A DNA stretch of 64,000 nucleotides from Clostridia bacterium (GTDB taxonomy: Bacteria > Bacillota > Clostridia > Christensenellales > Aristaeellaceae), in contig JAFWQU010000015.1 in assembly GCA_017508975.1 (NCBI GenBank), forward strand, positions 62,001 through 126,000, in the 5' to 3' direction. Of the stretch, positions 18,140 through 26,760 are shown one piece after another. The notes under the pieces were generated by a model, which was not told the origin of the DNA, ran no database searches, and saw nothing but the letters and a program-made list of their open reading frames with translations. The translations under genes were made by a program, and so were the position numbers. Numbering within the stretch: position 1 is the first letter of the stretch; each line of letters opens with the position of its first letter.

Positions 18140-19042
18140 TTACTCCTTCCCATCCGGGAGTTCACTCGGCCCGAAGCCGTGGGGCAGCAGCGCCTGCAGC
18201 GGCGCCTCGTCCGCCTTCCCGTCCCAGGTCACCAGCACGCGGATTCCCGGCGCAAACTCGTTGAGCACCTGCCGGCAGGCGCCGCAGGGCCAGGGCGCGG
18301 AGCCCTGCGCGGCGATCGCGATGGCGGTGAACTCCCGCGCGCCCTCGCTGACCGCCTTGAATACCGCGGTCCGCTCCGCGCAGTTGGTCAGGCCGAAGGA
18401 GGCGTTCTCGACATTGCAGCCCTGGAAAACCCGTCCGTCCTCGCACAGGAGCGCCGCCCCGACCGCGAAATGGGAGTAGGGGCTGTAGCTGCGCTCCATC
18501 GCCTCGCGGGCCAGCACCAGCAGCGTCTCGTCCGTCACAGGCGCTGCCTCGTCGCGGCTCTGTCCGATCCCCGAGAGAATCTTCTCCTCCATCGCCCGCA
18601 TCCTCCTTTTGTCGTTCTCCTCGATATGGTCATATCCGAACAGGTGGCACAGGCCGTGCACCAGCAGGTACGCGGCCTCCCGCGCTGGGCTGTGGCCGTA
18701 CTCCTCCGCCTGCGCCAGCAGGTGCTCCACGGAGATCACCAGATCCCCCAGCATGCAGGCGTCCGCCTCGTCGTCATAGCAGCCGCGCACCAGCGCGTCC
18801 GCCTGTCCCGCGGTCGTCCCCTCCGGGTAGCGGATCAGCGGAAAGGAGAGCACGTCCGTGGCGCGGTCGATCCCGCGAAAATCCCGGTTCAGCTCGCGGA
18901 TCTGCTCGTCCGAGCACAGCCGCACGCTGACCGCGCAGAGGCGTTCGATCCCCTCGCAGCGGGCCGCCTGGTCCGCCGCGGTCTGCATCAGGGAGAGCAT
19001 CGCCGGCTCCAGCGGCGCGTCAATCTGCCAGCATAGTTTCAT
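18140..19042 (-). CDS. Fusion of rRNA maturation endonuclease YbeY and cytidine deaminase
   Basis: One uninterrupted 300-residue frame. Residues 1 to about 155 are YbeY, a metal-dependent RNase in 16S 3'-end maturation, with its three-His motif [11 protein letters not shown] at 129-139. Residues from about 165 are cytidine deaminase: [18 protein letters not shown] at 221-223 (catalytic Glu) and PCGACRQVL with Cys253 and Cys256 as zinc ligands. In Bacillus these are separate genes with dgkA between them; here dgkA is absent and the linker is about 10 residues. It overlaps the pgpH stop by 4 bases and precedes era. All known active-site residues of both halves are present. Confidence 0.95.
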   Translation of the reverse strand: MKLCWQIDAPLEPAMLSLMQTAADQAARCEGIERLCAVSVRLCSDEQIRELNRDFRGIDRATDVLSFPLIRYPEGTTAGQADALVRGCYDDEADACMLGDLVISVEHLLAQAEEYGHSPAREAAYLLVHGLCHLFGYDHIEENDKRRMRAMEEKILSGIGQSRDEAAPVTDETLLVLAREAMERSYSPYSHFAVGAALLCEDGRVFQGCNVENASFGLTNCAERTAVFKAVSEGAREFTAIAIAAQGSAPWPCGACRQVLNEFAPGIRVLVTWDGKADEAPLQALLPHGFGPSELPDGKE

Positions 19043-21498
19043 GCGCCCGTCTCCCCATTCTCCGGCTCCCGGTTCTCGCCGATGGGCTCAAACAGGGTCC
19101 GCCGGCTGCACTCCTGCACCGGCGTGAACAGCTCGCGCTTTCCGAACTCGTCCTGGATTCCCGGTGCCGGCTCGGGTTTCGGCTCGGTTTTGGGTTCAGG
19201 TTTCGGTTCCGGCTGCGGTTCCTGTTTCGGCTCGGGCTTTGATTCAGGCTTTGGCTCGGGCTTTGATTCGGGCTTCGGCTCGGGTCCGGGCTCCGTCTTG
19301 GCTTCCCGAACCGGCTCGGGCTTGGCCTCCTGCCGCTGATCGGTCATGAAGGCGCCGCGCTTGGGCACATCCGTCTGCGGATACTCGATCCGCTCGTGGA
19401 AGACGCCGTTGAGCACCCGGCAGAAGGCCTCGCAGATGCCCTCGATGTCCTTCAGGCTCAGCGGGCACTCGCTCAGCTGGCCGTCGTCCAGCTTGCCGCG
19501 CACCAGGCGCTCGATGTTCTCCTGGATCGAGGCCGGGGTGTGCGAGGACATGGAGCGGATCGCCGCCTCCACGGTGTCGGCGAGCATGACGATCGCGGCC
19601 TCCTTGCTCGCGGGCCGGGGGCCGGCGTAGCGGAAGTCCGCGATGTCCACCGCCTCCTCGCCGGCGAGCTGCTTGGCCTTGTGATAGAAATACAGGGTCG
19701 GTGTGTCCCCGTGGTGCTGCAGGATGATTTCCTGGATCTCCTGGGGCAGCCGGTAATTGCGCGCCAGCTGGACGCCGTCCTTCGGGTGCGCGGTGATGAT
19801 CGCCGCAGCCGCGTAGGGATCCTGGCGGTCCAGGGGATTCTCCCCCATCTGGTTTTCCTTGAAGTACAGCGGGCGCGTGAGTTTCCCCACGTCGTGGAAA
19901 TAGGCGCCCGTGCGGGTCAGGATCGGGTCGGCGCCAACCGCGTCCGCCGCGGCCTCCGCCAGGTTCGCCACCACCATCGCGTGGTGGTAGGTGCCGGGAG
20001 CTTCCATCAGCAGACGCTGCAGCAGCGGATGGTTCGAGTTCGCCAGCTCCAGCAGCTTGCTGGGCGTGGCCAGGCAGAAGATGCCCTCAAAAATCGGCTG
20101 CGTGCTCAGCGCGATCAGGCCCGAGAGCAGGCCGCCCGCCAGGCACCACACCGCGTCCGTCATCATGCCGGTCAGGGACAGCGAGGTCACCAGGGAGACG
20201 CCCAGCAGCACCAGGCACTGGATCAGGCCGATCATCAGGCCGCTGAGAATGGTGCGCACGCGCTGGGGACGCCGGCTCAGGTAATAGGCCGCGAAGGTGC
20301 CGCCCAGCAGCACCATGATCTGCACCACCAGGATCTCGCCCTGGGTGGTGGCGCTGTCGCCCGTGGTCAGCGCGGTCATGAGCACGGTCATGCTCACGGT
20401 CACGCTCACGCCCGCGCGCCAGCCGAGCAGCACCGTGGCCAGCACCGCCGCCAGCGCCATCGGCGCCGCATAGACCCAGGCCAGCTTGACCGCCAGCACA
20501 CACAGACCCGTCGAGATCACCAGCACGGAGATCAGGGCCGCCGTCTTGCGCGGATTGCGCAGGATCTCCGGCGCGAGCATGTGCAGGAGGAGCGCCAGCA
20601 CGCAGATCGCCAGCACCGTCAGGAGCGCCACGCCGTAATAGATCGCAAAATCATACTGGTCGTCCTGCAGAAGGCCGAGGGAGCGCGCCATCTCGTACTG
20701 GTTGCGCTGCACGATCTCGCCCTCGCGGATGATGTTCTGGCCCTGCAGGTAGACGATGGGCTCTACCGCGTCCTCGGCCGCCTCCCGGAGCACCGCGGTC
20801 TCCGCCTCGTTCACCACCAGGTTCGGCACCAGCGCCGTGTTGAGCACCGGGCGCAGAAGCGTGTCCGTCAGGGTGCGGTCCACGCTGTAGCCTACCCGCT
20901 GGCGGACGACGGTATAGACCTCACCGATCTTGTCCGAGCGGACACCGGAGTTCATCACGTACTCCACCGCGCTGGTCACCGCGCTGATCACGGACTCGAA
21001 GTCCGCCTCCTCCGCGCGCATCACCGTTGTGAGCTGCGCCGGGGTCAGATACGCGTCCTCACTCAGTCCCGCGGCATAGACCAGCTCCTCCTCGGTGAAC
21101 TGATGCGTGCGCCACTGCGAATCGGCCTCCTCGCCGCGCAGGGCAGCCCCATAGGCGCGCACCTGCCGCAGCTCGCCGAAGATCGTCTGCAGATTCTGCA
21201 GCGTCGAGGAGGTGCCGGTGGGATCAAAGTCATACCGGGTCTCCGCCTCGGCCGCCGCCATCTGCCGGGCCGCCTCGGTCGCGATCTCGTCCACCACGTC
21301 CTTGGTCGCCACGATCGTCTGGCGGGAGATGGCGCCCACCACCAGCTGATAGCGCTCCGGGGCGCACGCCACCCCCAGAAGGGTAATCAGCAGGAGCGTG
21401 CCGAGCAGTACCAGGCCGCAGCAGCGCGAGCCGGGCGTGTGAAGCCACTCCCGGAATCTTCGCCAGACGCTCTTTTTTTCCTCTGACTCCTGATTCAC
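19039..21498 (-). CDS. pgpH: PgpH-type 7TM-HD cyclic-di-AMP phosphodiesterase with PEPK-repeat tail
   Basis: An 819-residue membrane protein. The order is: short cytosolic N-terminus, one transmembrane helix (about 25-45), an extracellular 7TMR-HDED-type domain (to about 300), seven hydrophobic segments (about 300-490) and a cytosolic HD domain with [34 protein letters not shown] and [12 protein letters not shown]. PgpH degrades the second messenger c-di-AMP. The last 100 residues hold an unusual run of PEPK/PESK repeats followed by a short conserved-looking end. It overlaps phoH and the YbeY-Cdd gene by 4 bases each, as in the Firmicutes phoH-pgpH-ybeY order. Confidence 0.93.
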   Translation of the reverse strand: MNQESEEKKSVWRRFREWLHTPGSRCCGLVLLGTLLLITLLGVACAPERYQLVVGAISRQTIVATKDVVDEIATEAARQMAAAEAETRYDFDPTGTSSTLQNLQTIFGELRQVRAYGAALRGEEADSQWRTHQFTEEELVYAAGLSEDAYLTPAQLTTVMRAEEADFESVISAVTSAVEYVMNSGVRSDKIGEVYTVVRQRVGYSVDRTLTDTLLRPVLNTALVPNLVVNEAETAVLREAAEDAVEPIVYLQGQNIIREGEIVQRNQYEMARSLGLLQDDQYDFAIYYGVALLTVLAICVLALLLHMLAPEILRNPRKTAALISVLVISTGLCVLAVKLAWVYAAPMALAAVLATVLLGWRAGVSVTVSMTVLMTALTTGDSATTQGEILVVQIMVLLGGTFAAYYLSRRPQRVRTILSGLMIGLIQCLVLLGVSLVTSLSLTGMMTDAVWCLAGGLLSGLIALSTQPIFEGIFCLATPSKLLELANSNHPLLQRLLMEAPGTYHHAMVVANLAEAAADAVGADPILTRTGAYFHDVGKLTRPLYFKENQMGENPLDRQDPYAAAAIITAHPKDGVQLARNYRLPQEIQEIILQHHGDTPTLYFYHKAKQLAGEEAVDIADFRYAGPRPASKEAAIVMLADTVEAAIRSMSSHTPASIQENIERLVRGKLDDGQLSECPLSLKDIEGICEAFCRVLNGVFHERIEYPQTDVPKRGAFMTDQRQEAKPEPVREAKTEPGPEPKPESKPEPKPESKPEPKQEPQPEPKPEPKTEPKPEPAPGIQDEFGKRELFTPVQECSRRTLFEPIGENREPENGETGA

Positions 21499-22487
21499 CT
21501 TGTCGTCTCCCCTTTTCCAGCGCTCCGCTGTCTGCCGTAGGCGTCATAGGCTTCCACAATCCGCTGGACCAGCTCATGGCGCACCACGTCCTGCGCGGTC
21601 AGATTCACCATCCCGATCTCCGGGATGTCTTTGAGCACCCGGACAGCCTCCACCAGCCCGGATTCCTTTCCGGCCGGCAGGTCTGTCTGGGTGATGTCAC
21701 CGGTCACCACCGCCCGGGAGCCGAACCCGATGCGGGTCAGGAACATCTTCATCTGCTCGGAGGTGGTGTTCTGCGCCTCGTCCAGGATGATGAAGGAGTC
21801 CGAGAGCGTGCGTCCCCGCATGTAGGCCAGCGGAGCCACCTCGACCGTCCCGCGCTCCATCAGCTTCTGGTAGGCGTCGACACCCATCATGTCATACAGG
21901 GCGTCGTAGAGCGGCCGTAGGTAGGGATCCACCTTCTGCGTCAGGTCGCCGGGCAGGAAGCCCAGGCGCTCCCCCGCCTCCACCGCCGGACGCGTGAGCA
22001 CGATCCGCTCGATCTCCTTGTTTTTCAGCGCGACCACCGCCAGGGCCATGGCGAGATAGGTTTTGCCGGTGCCGGCGGGGCCCACCGCAAAGGTCAGCAC
22101 ATGATTGCGGATCGCCTGCACATAGGCCTGCTGGCCCAGGGTTTTGCAGCGGATCTGCTTGCCGCGGTAGGTGGTGGCCACCACCTGCTGCAGCGCGTCG
22201 TCCAGCTGGTCCGCACGGCCTTCCCGCGCCAGCGCCACCGCGTAGCGGATCTTCATGCGGTCCACGGGCTCCCCGCGCCGGATGGAGCGGCTCAGCTGCC
22301 CGATCACGTCCTCGGCCAGCCGCAGCCCCTCCTCCCCGCCGGTCAGCACGAGCCGGTTGTCCCGCAGGGAGAGCTTTACGCCGCACTCCTCCTCCAGCAC
22401 CGCCGCGTGCTGATCGTTCATGCCGAAGAGAGAAACCGCCAGTTCCTCCGGCTCCAATGGCAAGCTCAATGTCCTGTTTTCGGACAA
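21495..22487 (-). CDS. phoH: PhoH family ATPase
   Basis: A PhoH-like P-loop ATPase, a family genetically linked to YbeY and proposed to act on RNA. A KH-like N-terminal domain is followed by the ATPase with GPAGTGKTYLAMALAVVA (Walker A), LTRPAVEAGERLGFLPGDL and SFIILDEAQNTT (Walker B). I place the start at TTG 22487: GGAGG lies 8 bases upstream and the product, starting SENRTLSLPLEPEEL, is 330 residues. The longer open frame to 22541 runs into a repeat element and is not supported. First gene of the 13-gene run. Confidence 0.94.
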   Translation of the reverse strand: MSENRTLSLPLEPEELAVSLFGMNDQHAAVLEEECGVKLSLRDNRLVLTGGEEGLRLAEDVIGQLSRSIRRGEPVDRMKIRYAVALAREGRADQLDDALQQVVATTYRGKQIRCKTLGQQAYVQAIRNHVLTFAVGPAGTGKTYLAMALAVVALKNKEIERIVLTRPAVEAGERLGFLPGDLTQKVDPYLRPLYDALYDMMGVDAYQKLMERGTVEVAPLAYMRGRTLSDSFIILDEAQNTTSEQMKMFLTRIGFGSRAVVTGDITQTDLPAGKESGLVEAVRVLKDIPEIGMVNLTAQDVVRHELVQRIVEAYDAYGRQRSAGKGETTR

Positions 22488-22510
22488 TGCAATATCCTCC
22501 TCTGGGTTTG

Positions 22511-22648
22511 TTTCTAATCTCAAGGAAAAGCTGCAAATCAAGCAACAGCATGCATCCGAAGGTCCAGGGCGATCGGAAAGCCCTGGTCGCGGCCCGCAGG
22601 CCGCGAAATCTCACTGCTGACAATAAGCATTGAAGCTGAGATTAGTAT
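22511..22648 (-). repeat. Dispersed palindromic element, copy B (sub-family 1, complete, 138 bp)
   Basis: Bounded by inverted termini: AGTAT preceded by CTGAGATT at one end and TTTCTAATCTCAAG at the other. Inside, read on the minus strand, are TGTCAGCAG, the hairpin GCGGCCTGCGGGCCGC, the hairpin CCAGGGC...GCCCTGG, and CTGTTG pairing back to CAGCAG/CAACAG. It lies between the phoH promoter (22681-22708) and the phoH start, so it is part of the 5' leader. Confidence 0.9.
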
Positions 22649-22680
22649 CAGATGGCAAATGGGCATACCATCCCATGCAT

Positions 22681-22708
22681 ATCATAGCATGATTCAACAA
22701 AATGTCAA
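22681..22708 (-). promoter_or_regulatory. Sigma-A promoter of the phoH-era-mutSL run
   Basis: TTGACA-16-TATGAT on the minus strand. It predicts a start near 22674 and a leader of about 190 bases that includes the whole repeat copy B. Confidence 0.8.
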
Positions 22709-22723
22709 TCACGGCGCCGGCGC

Positions 22724-22752
22724 TTGTCAAGTCCGGGAAAATGGGGTATAAT
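22724..22752 (+). promoter_or_regulatory. Sigma-A promoter for the OPRT-like gene
   Basis: TTGTCA-17-TATAAT, 38 bases upstream of the ATG; divergent from and close to the phoH promoter. Confidence 0.87.
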
Positions 22753-22789
22753 CAAAAGAGCAAACAACAGAAAGGGAGGCTCACCCACC

Positions 22790-23443
22790 ATGGCCATCCA
22801 GCTGATCTCCTATCCGAACCTGCAGGGTTCTCTGCCGCTGCGCGTCGCGCGCGGCCATTTCGCCACCAGCCACAGCCATATCAACTACTATATCGACCTG
22901 ACCATGACCAAGCACCGGCTCTCCGAGGCCCGGGAGGCGGCGATCCTGCTCTGCGCCAAATACCAGATGTCCACGATCATCGACACGATCCTCTGCCTGG
23001 ACGGCACCGAGGTCATCGGCGCCTGCATGGCCAGCGAGCTCTCCCGCGCAGGCTACGCCAACATGAACGCACACCGCACCATCTACGTGGTCACCCCGGA
23101 GCACACCTCCGGCAGCCAGCTGATCTTCCGGGACAACACCGCCCCCATGATCGTGGGCAAGCACGTTTTGATTCTCGCGGCCTCCGTCACCACGGGCTAC
23201 ACCGGGCAGGCCGCGGTCGAGGCCGTCCGCTACTACAGCGGCATCCCGGTCGGCATCAGCGCGATCTTCTCCTGCGTGGACACCTGCGAGGGCTTCCCGG
23301 TCACCAGCATCTACACCATGAAGCACGACCTGGACGACTATATCAGCTGCCCCTCCCGCGACTGCCCGCTCTGCAAGGCCGGCGTCAAGCTGGACGGCAT
23401 GGTCAACAGCCACGGCATCTCCAGTTTCGGCCCGTCGAGATGA
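22790..23443 (+). CDS. Orotate phosphoribosyltransferase-like protein (PRTase family)
   Basis: A 217-residue protein of the group annotated as orotate phosphoribosyltransferase in many Clostridia but not linked to the pyr operon. The phosphoribosyltransferase fold is suggested by DTILCLDGTEVIGACMASEL and the loop VLILAASVTTGYTGQAAVEA. The C-terminus has a Cys set (CPSRDCPLCKAG) that could bind zinc. GRGHFATSHSHINYYID-type residues near the N-terminus are strongly conserved in the group as I recall it. ATG 22790 follows AAAGGGAGG. The substrate is not proven for these distant members. Confidence 0.8.
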   Translation: MAIQLISYPNLQGSLPLRVARGHFATSHSHINYYIDLTMTKHRLSEAREAAILLCAKYQMSTIIDTILCLDGTEVIGACMASELSRAGYANMNAHRTIYVVTPEHTSGSQLIFRDNTAPMIVGKHVLILAASVTTGYTGQAAVEAVRYYSGIPVGISAIFSCVDTCEGFPVTSIYTMKHDLDDYISCPSRDCPLCKAGVKLDGMVNSHGISSFGPSR

Positions 23444-23514
23444 TTTTTCTGCCAGATTCTGCAAGTTTTGTGCAACTTCACAAAAATTTCACAATATAAT
23501 GTTCGGATTTTCTC

Positions 23515-23543
23515 TTCCATCCAAAGCCAAAATCCGTTATAAT
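23515..23543 (+). promoter_or_regulatory. Promoter for nadD-yqeK and rsfS
   Basis: TTCCAT-17-TATAAT, about 33 bases before the gene. Another TATAAT (23495-23500) in the AT-rich stretch just upstream has no good -35. Confidence 0.65.
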
Positions 23544-23575
23544 CTTTTCACGAACGTTGAACGGTGAAGGAGAGC

Positions 23576-24805
23576 ATGGGCGTGTCCAAAGAGAGAATCG
23601 GAATTCTGGGCGGGACTTTTCATCCGATCCACCAGGGCCATCTGGGCATGGCCCTCGCCGCCATGGATACCGCGTCTCTGGACCGCGTGCTGATGCTCCC
23701 GGACAGCGTGCCCCCGCACAAGACGAATATCGCCCCCGCCGAGGACCGCTGGCGCATGCTCGTGGCCGCCACGGCCGGGATCAAGGGACTGGAGCCCTGC
23801 CGGCTGGAATTGGACCGGGAGGGCACAACCTATACCTACGATACGCTGGTTCATCTGCACGAGGCCTTTCCGAAGGCCGATTTATACTATATCATCGGGG
23901 CGGACACCCTGATGCAGCTGCACAGCTGGCACCGCTCCGAGGAGGTGCTGGGTCTGTGCACCTTCCTGGTCTGTCCGCGCGCCTGCGAGACCCCGGCCGC
24001 GGAGATGGGCGCCGAGCGCAAACGGCTGACCGCGCTGGGCGGGCGCTTTCTCTCCGTGAACATGGATCCCATCAACGTCTCCTCCACGGAGCTCCGGAGC
24101 GCGCTGGCAGAGGACCGGCCGACGCCGCTTCTGCCCGTCACCGTGCGGGAGTACTGCTCCCTGCTGGGGCTGTGCGGCGCGCAGACCCGCATTCCGGAGG
24201 CCGCCGCCTGGATGCCGCGGCTGTTTGCGGATCTGAACGCCAGGCGCTACGCCCACACGCTGGGGGTCGCGCACAGCGCCCGGGCGCTGGCCCGGAACCA
24301 CGGCGTGGATCAGCGCAAGGCCGAGATCGCCGCACTCCTGCACGACTGCGCCAAATGTCTCCCTCTCAAGGAGATGCAGCGCATCGCCACGGAAAACCAG
24401 CTCACCCGGGATTCCTCCGTCCTGTCCAGCGGCGCTCTGCTGCACGCGGTGGCCGGCGCCTGGATGGCGGAACACGTCTACGGCGTCAGCGACCCGGAGA
24501 TCCTGCACGCCATCGCGGTCCACACCACCGGCGCGCCCGGCATGAGCAAGCTGGACATGGTCGTCTGCCTGGCGGACAAGATCGAGCCCGGCCGCGAGAC
24601 CTATCCCCTGCTGGCCAAGGTCCGCATGATGGCGCCCCTCTCGCTGGAGCGCGCGCTGACCGCCACCCTGGAGGGCACGGTCAGCTATGTGGAGAAGGGC
24701 GGCAAGGCGCTCCACCCGGAGACCCTGCAGACGCTCGAGTGGCTCCGGAAAAAAACCGAATCAAACGGCGGAGGTGCATCCGCCGCGGAATCCTTCACAA
24801 AATAA
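23576..24805 (+). CDS. nadD: Fusion of nicotinate-nucleotide adenylyltransferase (NadD) and YqeK HD hydrolase
   Basis: About 409 residues. The N-terminal half is NadD, which makes deamido-NAD from NaMN and ATP: GILGGTFHPIHQGHLGMA (nucleotidyl-transferase HxGH loop), then YYIIGADTLMQLHSW and NVSSTELRSAL. The C-terminal half is a YqeK-type HD domain (YAHTLGVAHSARALARNH, AALLHDCAKCLP, HTTGAPGMSKLDM), a family known to hydrolyse diadenosine tetraphosphate. In Bacillus nadD and yqeK are adjacent separate genes before rsfS; the same order here is fused. ATG 23576 is close to AAGGAG (3 bases); GTG 23582 is a good alternative. Confidence 0.93.
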   Translation: MGVSKERIGILGGTFHPIHQGHLGMALAAMDTASLDRVLMLPDSVPPHKTNIAPAEDRWRMLVAATAGIKGLEPCRLELDREGTTYTYDTLVHLHEAFPKADLYYIIGADTLMQLHSWHRSEEVLGLCTFLVCPRACETPAAEMGAERKRLTALGGRFLSVNMDPINVSSTELRSALAEDRPTPLLPVTVREYCSLLGLCGAQTRIPEAAAWMPRLFADLNARRYAHTLGVAHSARALARNHGVDQRKAEIAALLHDCAKCLPLKEMQRIATENQLTRDSSVLSSGALLHAVAGAWMAEHVYGVSDPEILHAIAVHTTGAPGMSKLDMVVCLADKIEPGRETYPLLAKVRMMAPLSLERALTATLEGTVSYVEKGGKALHPETLQTLEWLRKKTESNGGGASAAESFTK

Positions 24806-24819
24806 AAGGAGGTACTGCC

Positions 24820-25182
24820 ATGGAGAACAACGTGCTGGTCCAGAAGATGGCGAAGATTCTCTGGGACCGGAAGGCTTCCGACATCCTGGTGCTGGATGTC
24901 CGCGGGCTGACGGTCCTGTGTGATTACATGGTCATCGCGTCCGGCCGCAACGCCAACCAGGTCAAGGCGCTGGCCGACGATGTGGACGAGCTCATGGCCG
25001 AGGAGGGCGCCGTGCTGCGCCGCTCGGAGGGAACGCAGGAAGGGCGCTGGGTCGTGCTGGACTACGCCACCATCCTGGTGCACATTTTCCATCAGGAGGA
25101 GCGCGCCTACTACAATCTGGAGCGCCTGTGGGACGACGGCACCAACCATGTGGAGCTGGAATTCGATACCCAGCAGGAATAA
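24820..25182 (+). CDS. rsfS: Ribosomal silencing factor RsfS
   Basis: RsfS (Iojap family) binds ribosomal protein uL14 and blocks joining of the subunits when nutrients are short. The 120-residue length and the motifs DILVLDVRGLTVLCDYMVIA, GRWVVLDYATILVHIF and YNLERLW are typical. The ATG follows AAAGGAGG at 7 bases. It lies 14 bases after the NadD-YqeK gene and is followed by a strong terminator. Confidence 0.96.
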   Translation: MENNVLVQKMAKILWDRKASDILVLDVRGLTVLCDYMVIASGRNANQVKALADDVDELMAEEGAVLRRSEGTQEGRWVVLDYATILVHIFHQEERAYYNLERLWDDGTNHVELEFDTQQE

Positions 25183-25200
25183 ACCGGCGCGCTCTTTTGC

Positions 25201-25230
25201 AAAAGCCCATCCAAAGCGGATGGGCTTTTT
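25201..25230 (+). terminator. Intrinsic terminator after rsfS
   Basis: AAAAGCCCATCC and GGATGGGCTTTTT form a 12-bp stem with a 5-base loop and end in a T-run. The A-run upstream could make it work in both directions. Confidence 0.93.
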
Positions 25231-25271
25231 GACTGGGTTGAAAAAGCGCCGCGGCAGTCCGCAGCGCTTTG

Positions 25272-25411
25272 ATACTGGTTTCCGTCTCATTTGCTGATTG
25301 TCAACAGTGAGATTTCGCGGCCTGCGGGCCGCGACCAGGGCTTTCCGATCGCCCTGGACCTTCGGTTGCATGCTGTTGCTGAATTTGTAATTCTTACTTG
25401 AGATTTGGTAT
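25272..25411 (+). repeat. Dispersed palindromic element, copy C (sub-family 1)
   Basis: Core sequence identical to copies B and D across both hairpins (GCGGCCTGCGGGCCGC; CCAGGGCTTTCCGATCGCCC). TCAACAG at 25301 pairs with CTGTTG after the second hairpin. ACTTGAGATTTGGTAT closes the right end. It forms a tandem pair with copy D between two convergent operons. Confidence 0.9.
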
Positions 25412-25543
25412 CAGTCTCATTTTCTGATTGTCAACAGCAGGATTTCGCGGCCTGCGGGCCGCGACCAGGGCTTTCCGATCGCCCTGGACCTTCGGTTGCA
25501 TGCTGTTGCTGAATCTGTTGTTTCTGCTTGAGATTGCAGTGAT
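25412..25543 (+). repeat. Dispersed palindromic element, copy D, tandem to copy C
   Basis: The same unit repeated with a period of 130 bases (TCAACAG at 25301 and again at 25431). The cores of C and D are identical over about 60 bases; the arms differ (right arm GAATCTG against GAATTTG). It ends just before the coaBC stop. Confidence 0.9.
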
Positions 25544-25551
25544 AATCCCAT

Positions 25552-26760
25552 CTATTCTCCCTGGCCGCGCAGTTCCATCACCCGGTCCAGGATGCGCTCC
25601 GCGACCTCGGCTTTGCTCAGCAGAGGCAGCTGGTCGGAGCGGTCGCGGGTGATCAGCGTGACGATATTGGTGTCCACGCCGAATCCCGCGCCGGGCTGGG
25701 TCACGTCGTTGGCGACGATCAGGTCCAGGTTCTTCCGGTCGAGCTTCTTCGCCGCGTTCTCCGCCAGCGCCTGGGTCTCCGCCGCGAAGCCCACCAGCGT
25801 CTGGCCCGGCTGCTTGAGACGTCCGACCGCCGCCGCGACGTCCGGATTCTCCACCAGCGTCAGGGTCAGCGGTGCGCCCTCCTGCTTCTTGAGCTTCTGC
25901 GGATACTCCGTCTCAAAGCGGTAGTCCGCCGGAGCCGCCGCCTGGATCACGATGTCCGCCTGCGGCGCGAGCTCGGTCATAGCCTCGTAGAGGTCCCGCG
26001 TGGCGTCCACCCGCCGGATCGGAATCCCCGCGGGCTCCGCCGCCGTGGTCATGCCGCAGATCAGCTGCACCTGCGCGCCGCGGGCGCGGGCCGCCTCCGC
26101 CAGGGCAAAGCCCATCTTGCCGGAGGACTCGTTGCCCAGGTAGCGCACCGGGTCCAGCCGCTCCCGGGTTCCGCCGGCGGTCACCAGCACCCGCAGGCCC
26201 GTCAGATCCCGTTTCTCCCGCAGCAGATCCTTGATCGCGGCGAAGATCGTCTCCGGCTCGCTCATGCGGCCGGGGCCCTCGTCCCCGCAGGCCAGGAAGC
26301 CGCCCTCGGGGCCCACGAAATGCACGCCGCGCGCGCGGAGCGTCTCCACGTTGCGCTGCGTCGCCTCCGCGGTCCACATGTTCGTGTTCATCGCGGGCGC
26401 GGCGAGCACCGGCGCGCGCGTGTCCAGCACGGTCGTGGAGAGCATGTCGTCCGCGATGCCGCAGGCCATCTTCGCCAGGATGTTGGCCGTGGCGGGCGCG
26501 ATCACAAAAAGATCCGCGGCCTTCGCCAGGGCGATGTGCTCCACCTCCCAGGTCGATGGCCGCGCGAAAAGATCCGAGACCACCGGCTGGTTCGTCAGCG
26601 TCTCAAAGGTCAGCGGAGCGACAAAGCGGGTCGCGTGCTCGGTCATGATGACGTGCACCACCGCGCCCGCCTTCCGCAGCCGGGAGGCCAGGACACAGCT
26701 CTTGTACGCCGCGATGCCGCCGGTAACCCCCAGCACGATATGCTTGCCCTGCAGGCTCAT
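25552..26760 (-). CDS. coaBC: Bifunctional phosphopantothenoylcysteine decarboxylase / phosphopantothenate-cysteine ligase
   Basis: CoaBC carries out two consecutive steps of coenzyme A synthesis. The flavoprotein CoaC half (about 1-180) shows LGVTGGIAAYKS, APATANILAKMACGIADDML and PAMNTNMW. The CoaB half shows VTAGGTRERLDPVRYLGNES, SSGKMGFALAEA and ANDVTQPGAGF. 402 residues, normal. Its ATG overlaps the rpoZ stop (26757-26760), in the usual Firmicutes gmk-rpoZ-coaBC order. Confidence 0.97.
   Translation of the reverse strand: MSLQGKHIVLGVTGGIAAYKSCVLASRLRKAGAVVHVIMTEHATRFVAPLTFETLTNQPVVSDLFARPSTWEVEHIALAKAADLFVIAPATANILAKMACGIADDMLSTTVLDTRAPVLAAPAMNTNMWTAEATQRNVETLRARGVHFVGPEGGFLACGDEGPGRMSEPETIFAAIKDLLREKRDLTGLRVLVTAGGTRERLDPVRYLGNESSGKMGFALAEAARARGAQVQLICGMTTAAEPAGIPIRRVDATRDLYEAMTELAPQADIVIQAAAPADYRFETEYPQKLKKQEGAPLTLTLVENPDVAAAVGRLKQPGQTLVGFAAETQALAENAAKKLDRKNLDLIVANDVTQPGAGFGVDTNIVTLITRDRSDQLPLLSKAEVAERILDRVMELRGQGE

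Noticed and set aside
15313..18264. A 983-residue plus-strand open frame
   Set aside because: Antisense of the radical SAM gene and era.
19165..19340. Periodic sequence considered as a CRISPR or tandem repeat array
   Set aside because: It encodes the PEPK tail of PgpH in frame; there are no spacers.
24685..25371. Minus-strand frame starting MQPKVQGDRKALVAARRPRN
   Set aside because: Starts inside repeat copy C and runs antisense through rsfS.
25428..25652. Short protein containing GFRGLRAATRAFRSPWTFG, also seen near 22.6 and 49.9 kb
   Set aside because: The same peptide appears because the palindromic element is translated in one frame. No ribosome-binding site; a likely source of false hypothetical proteins.
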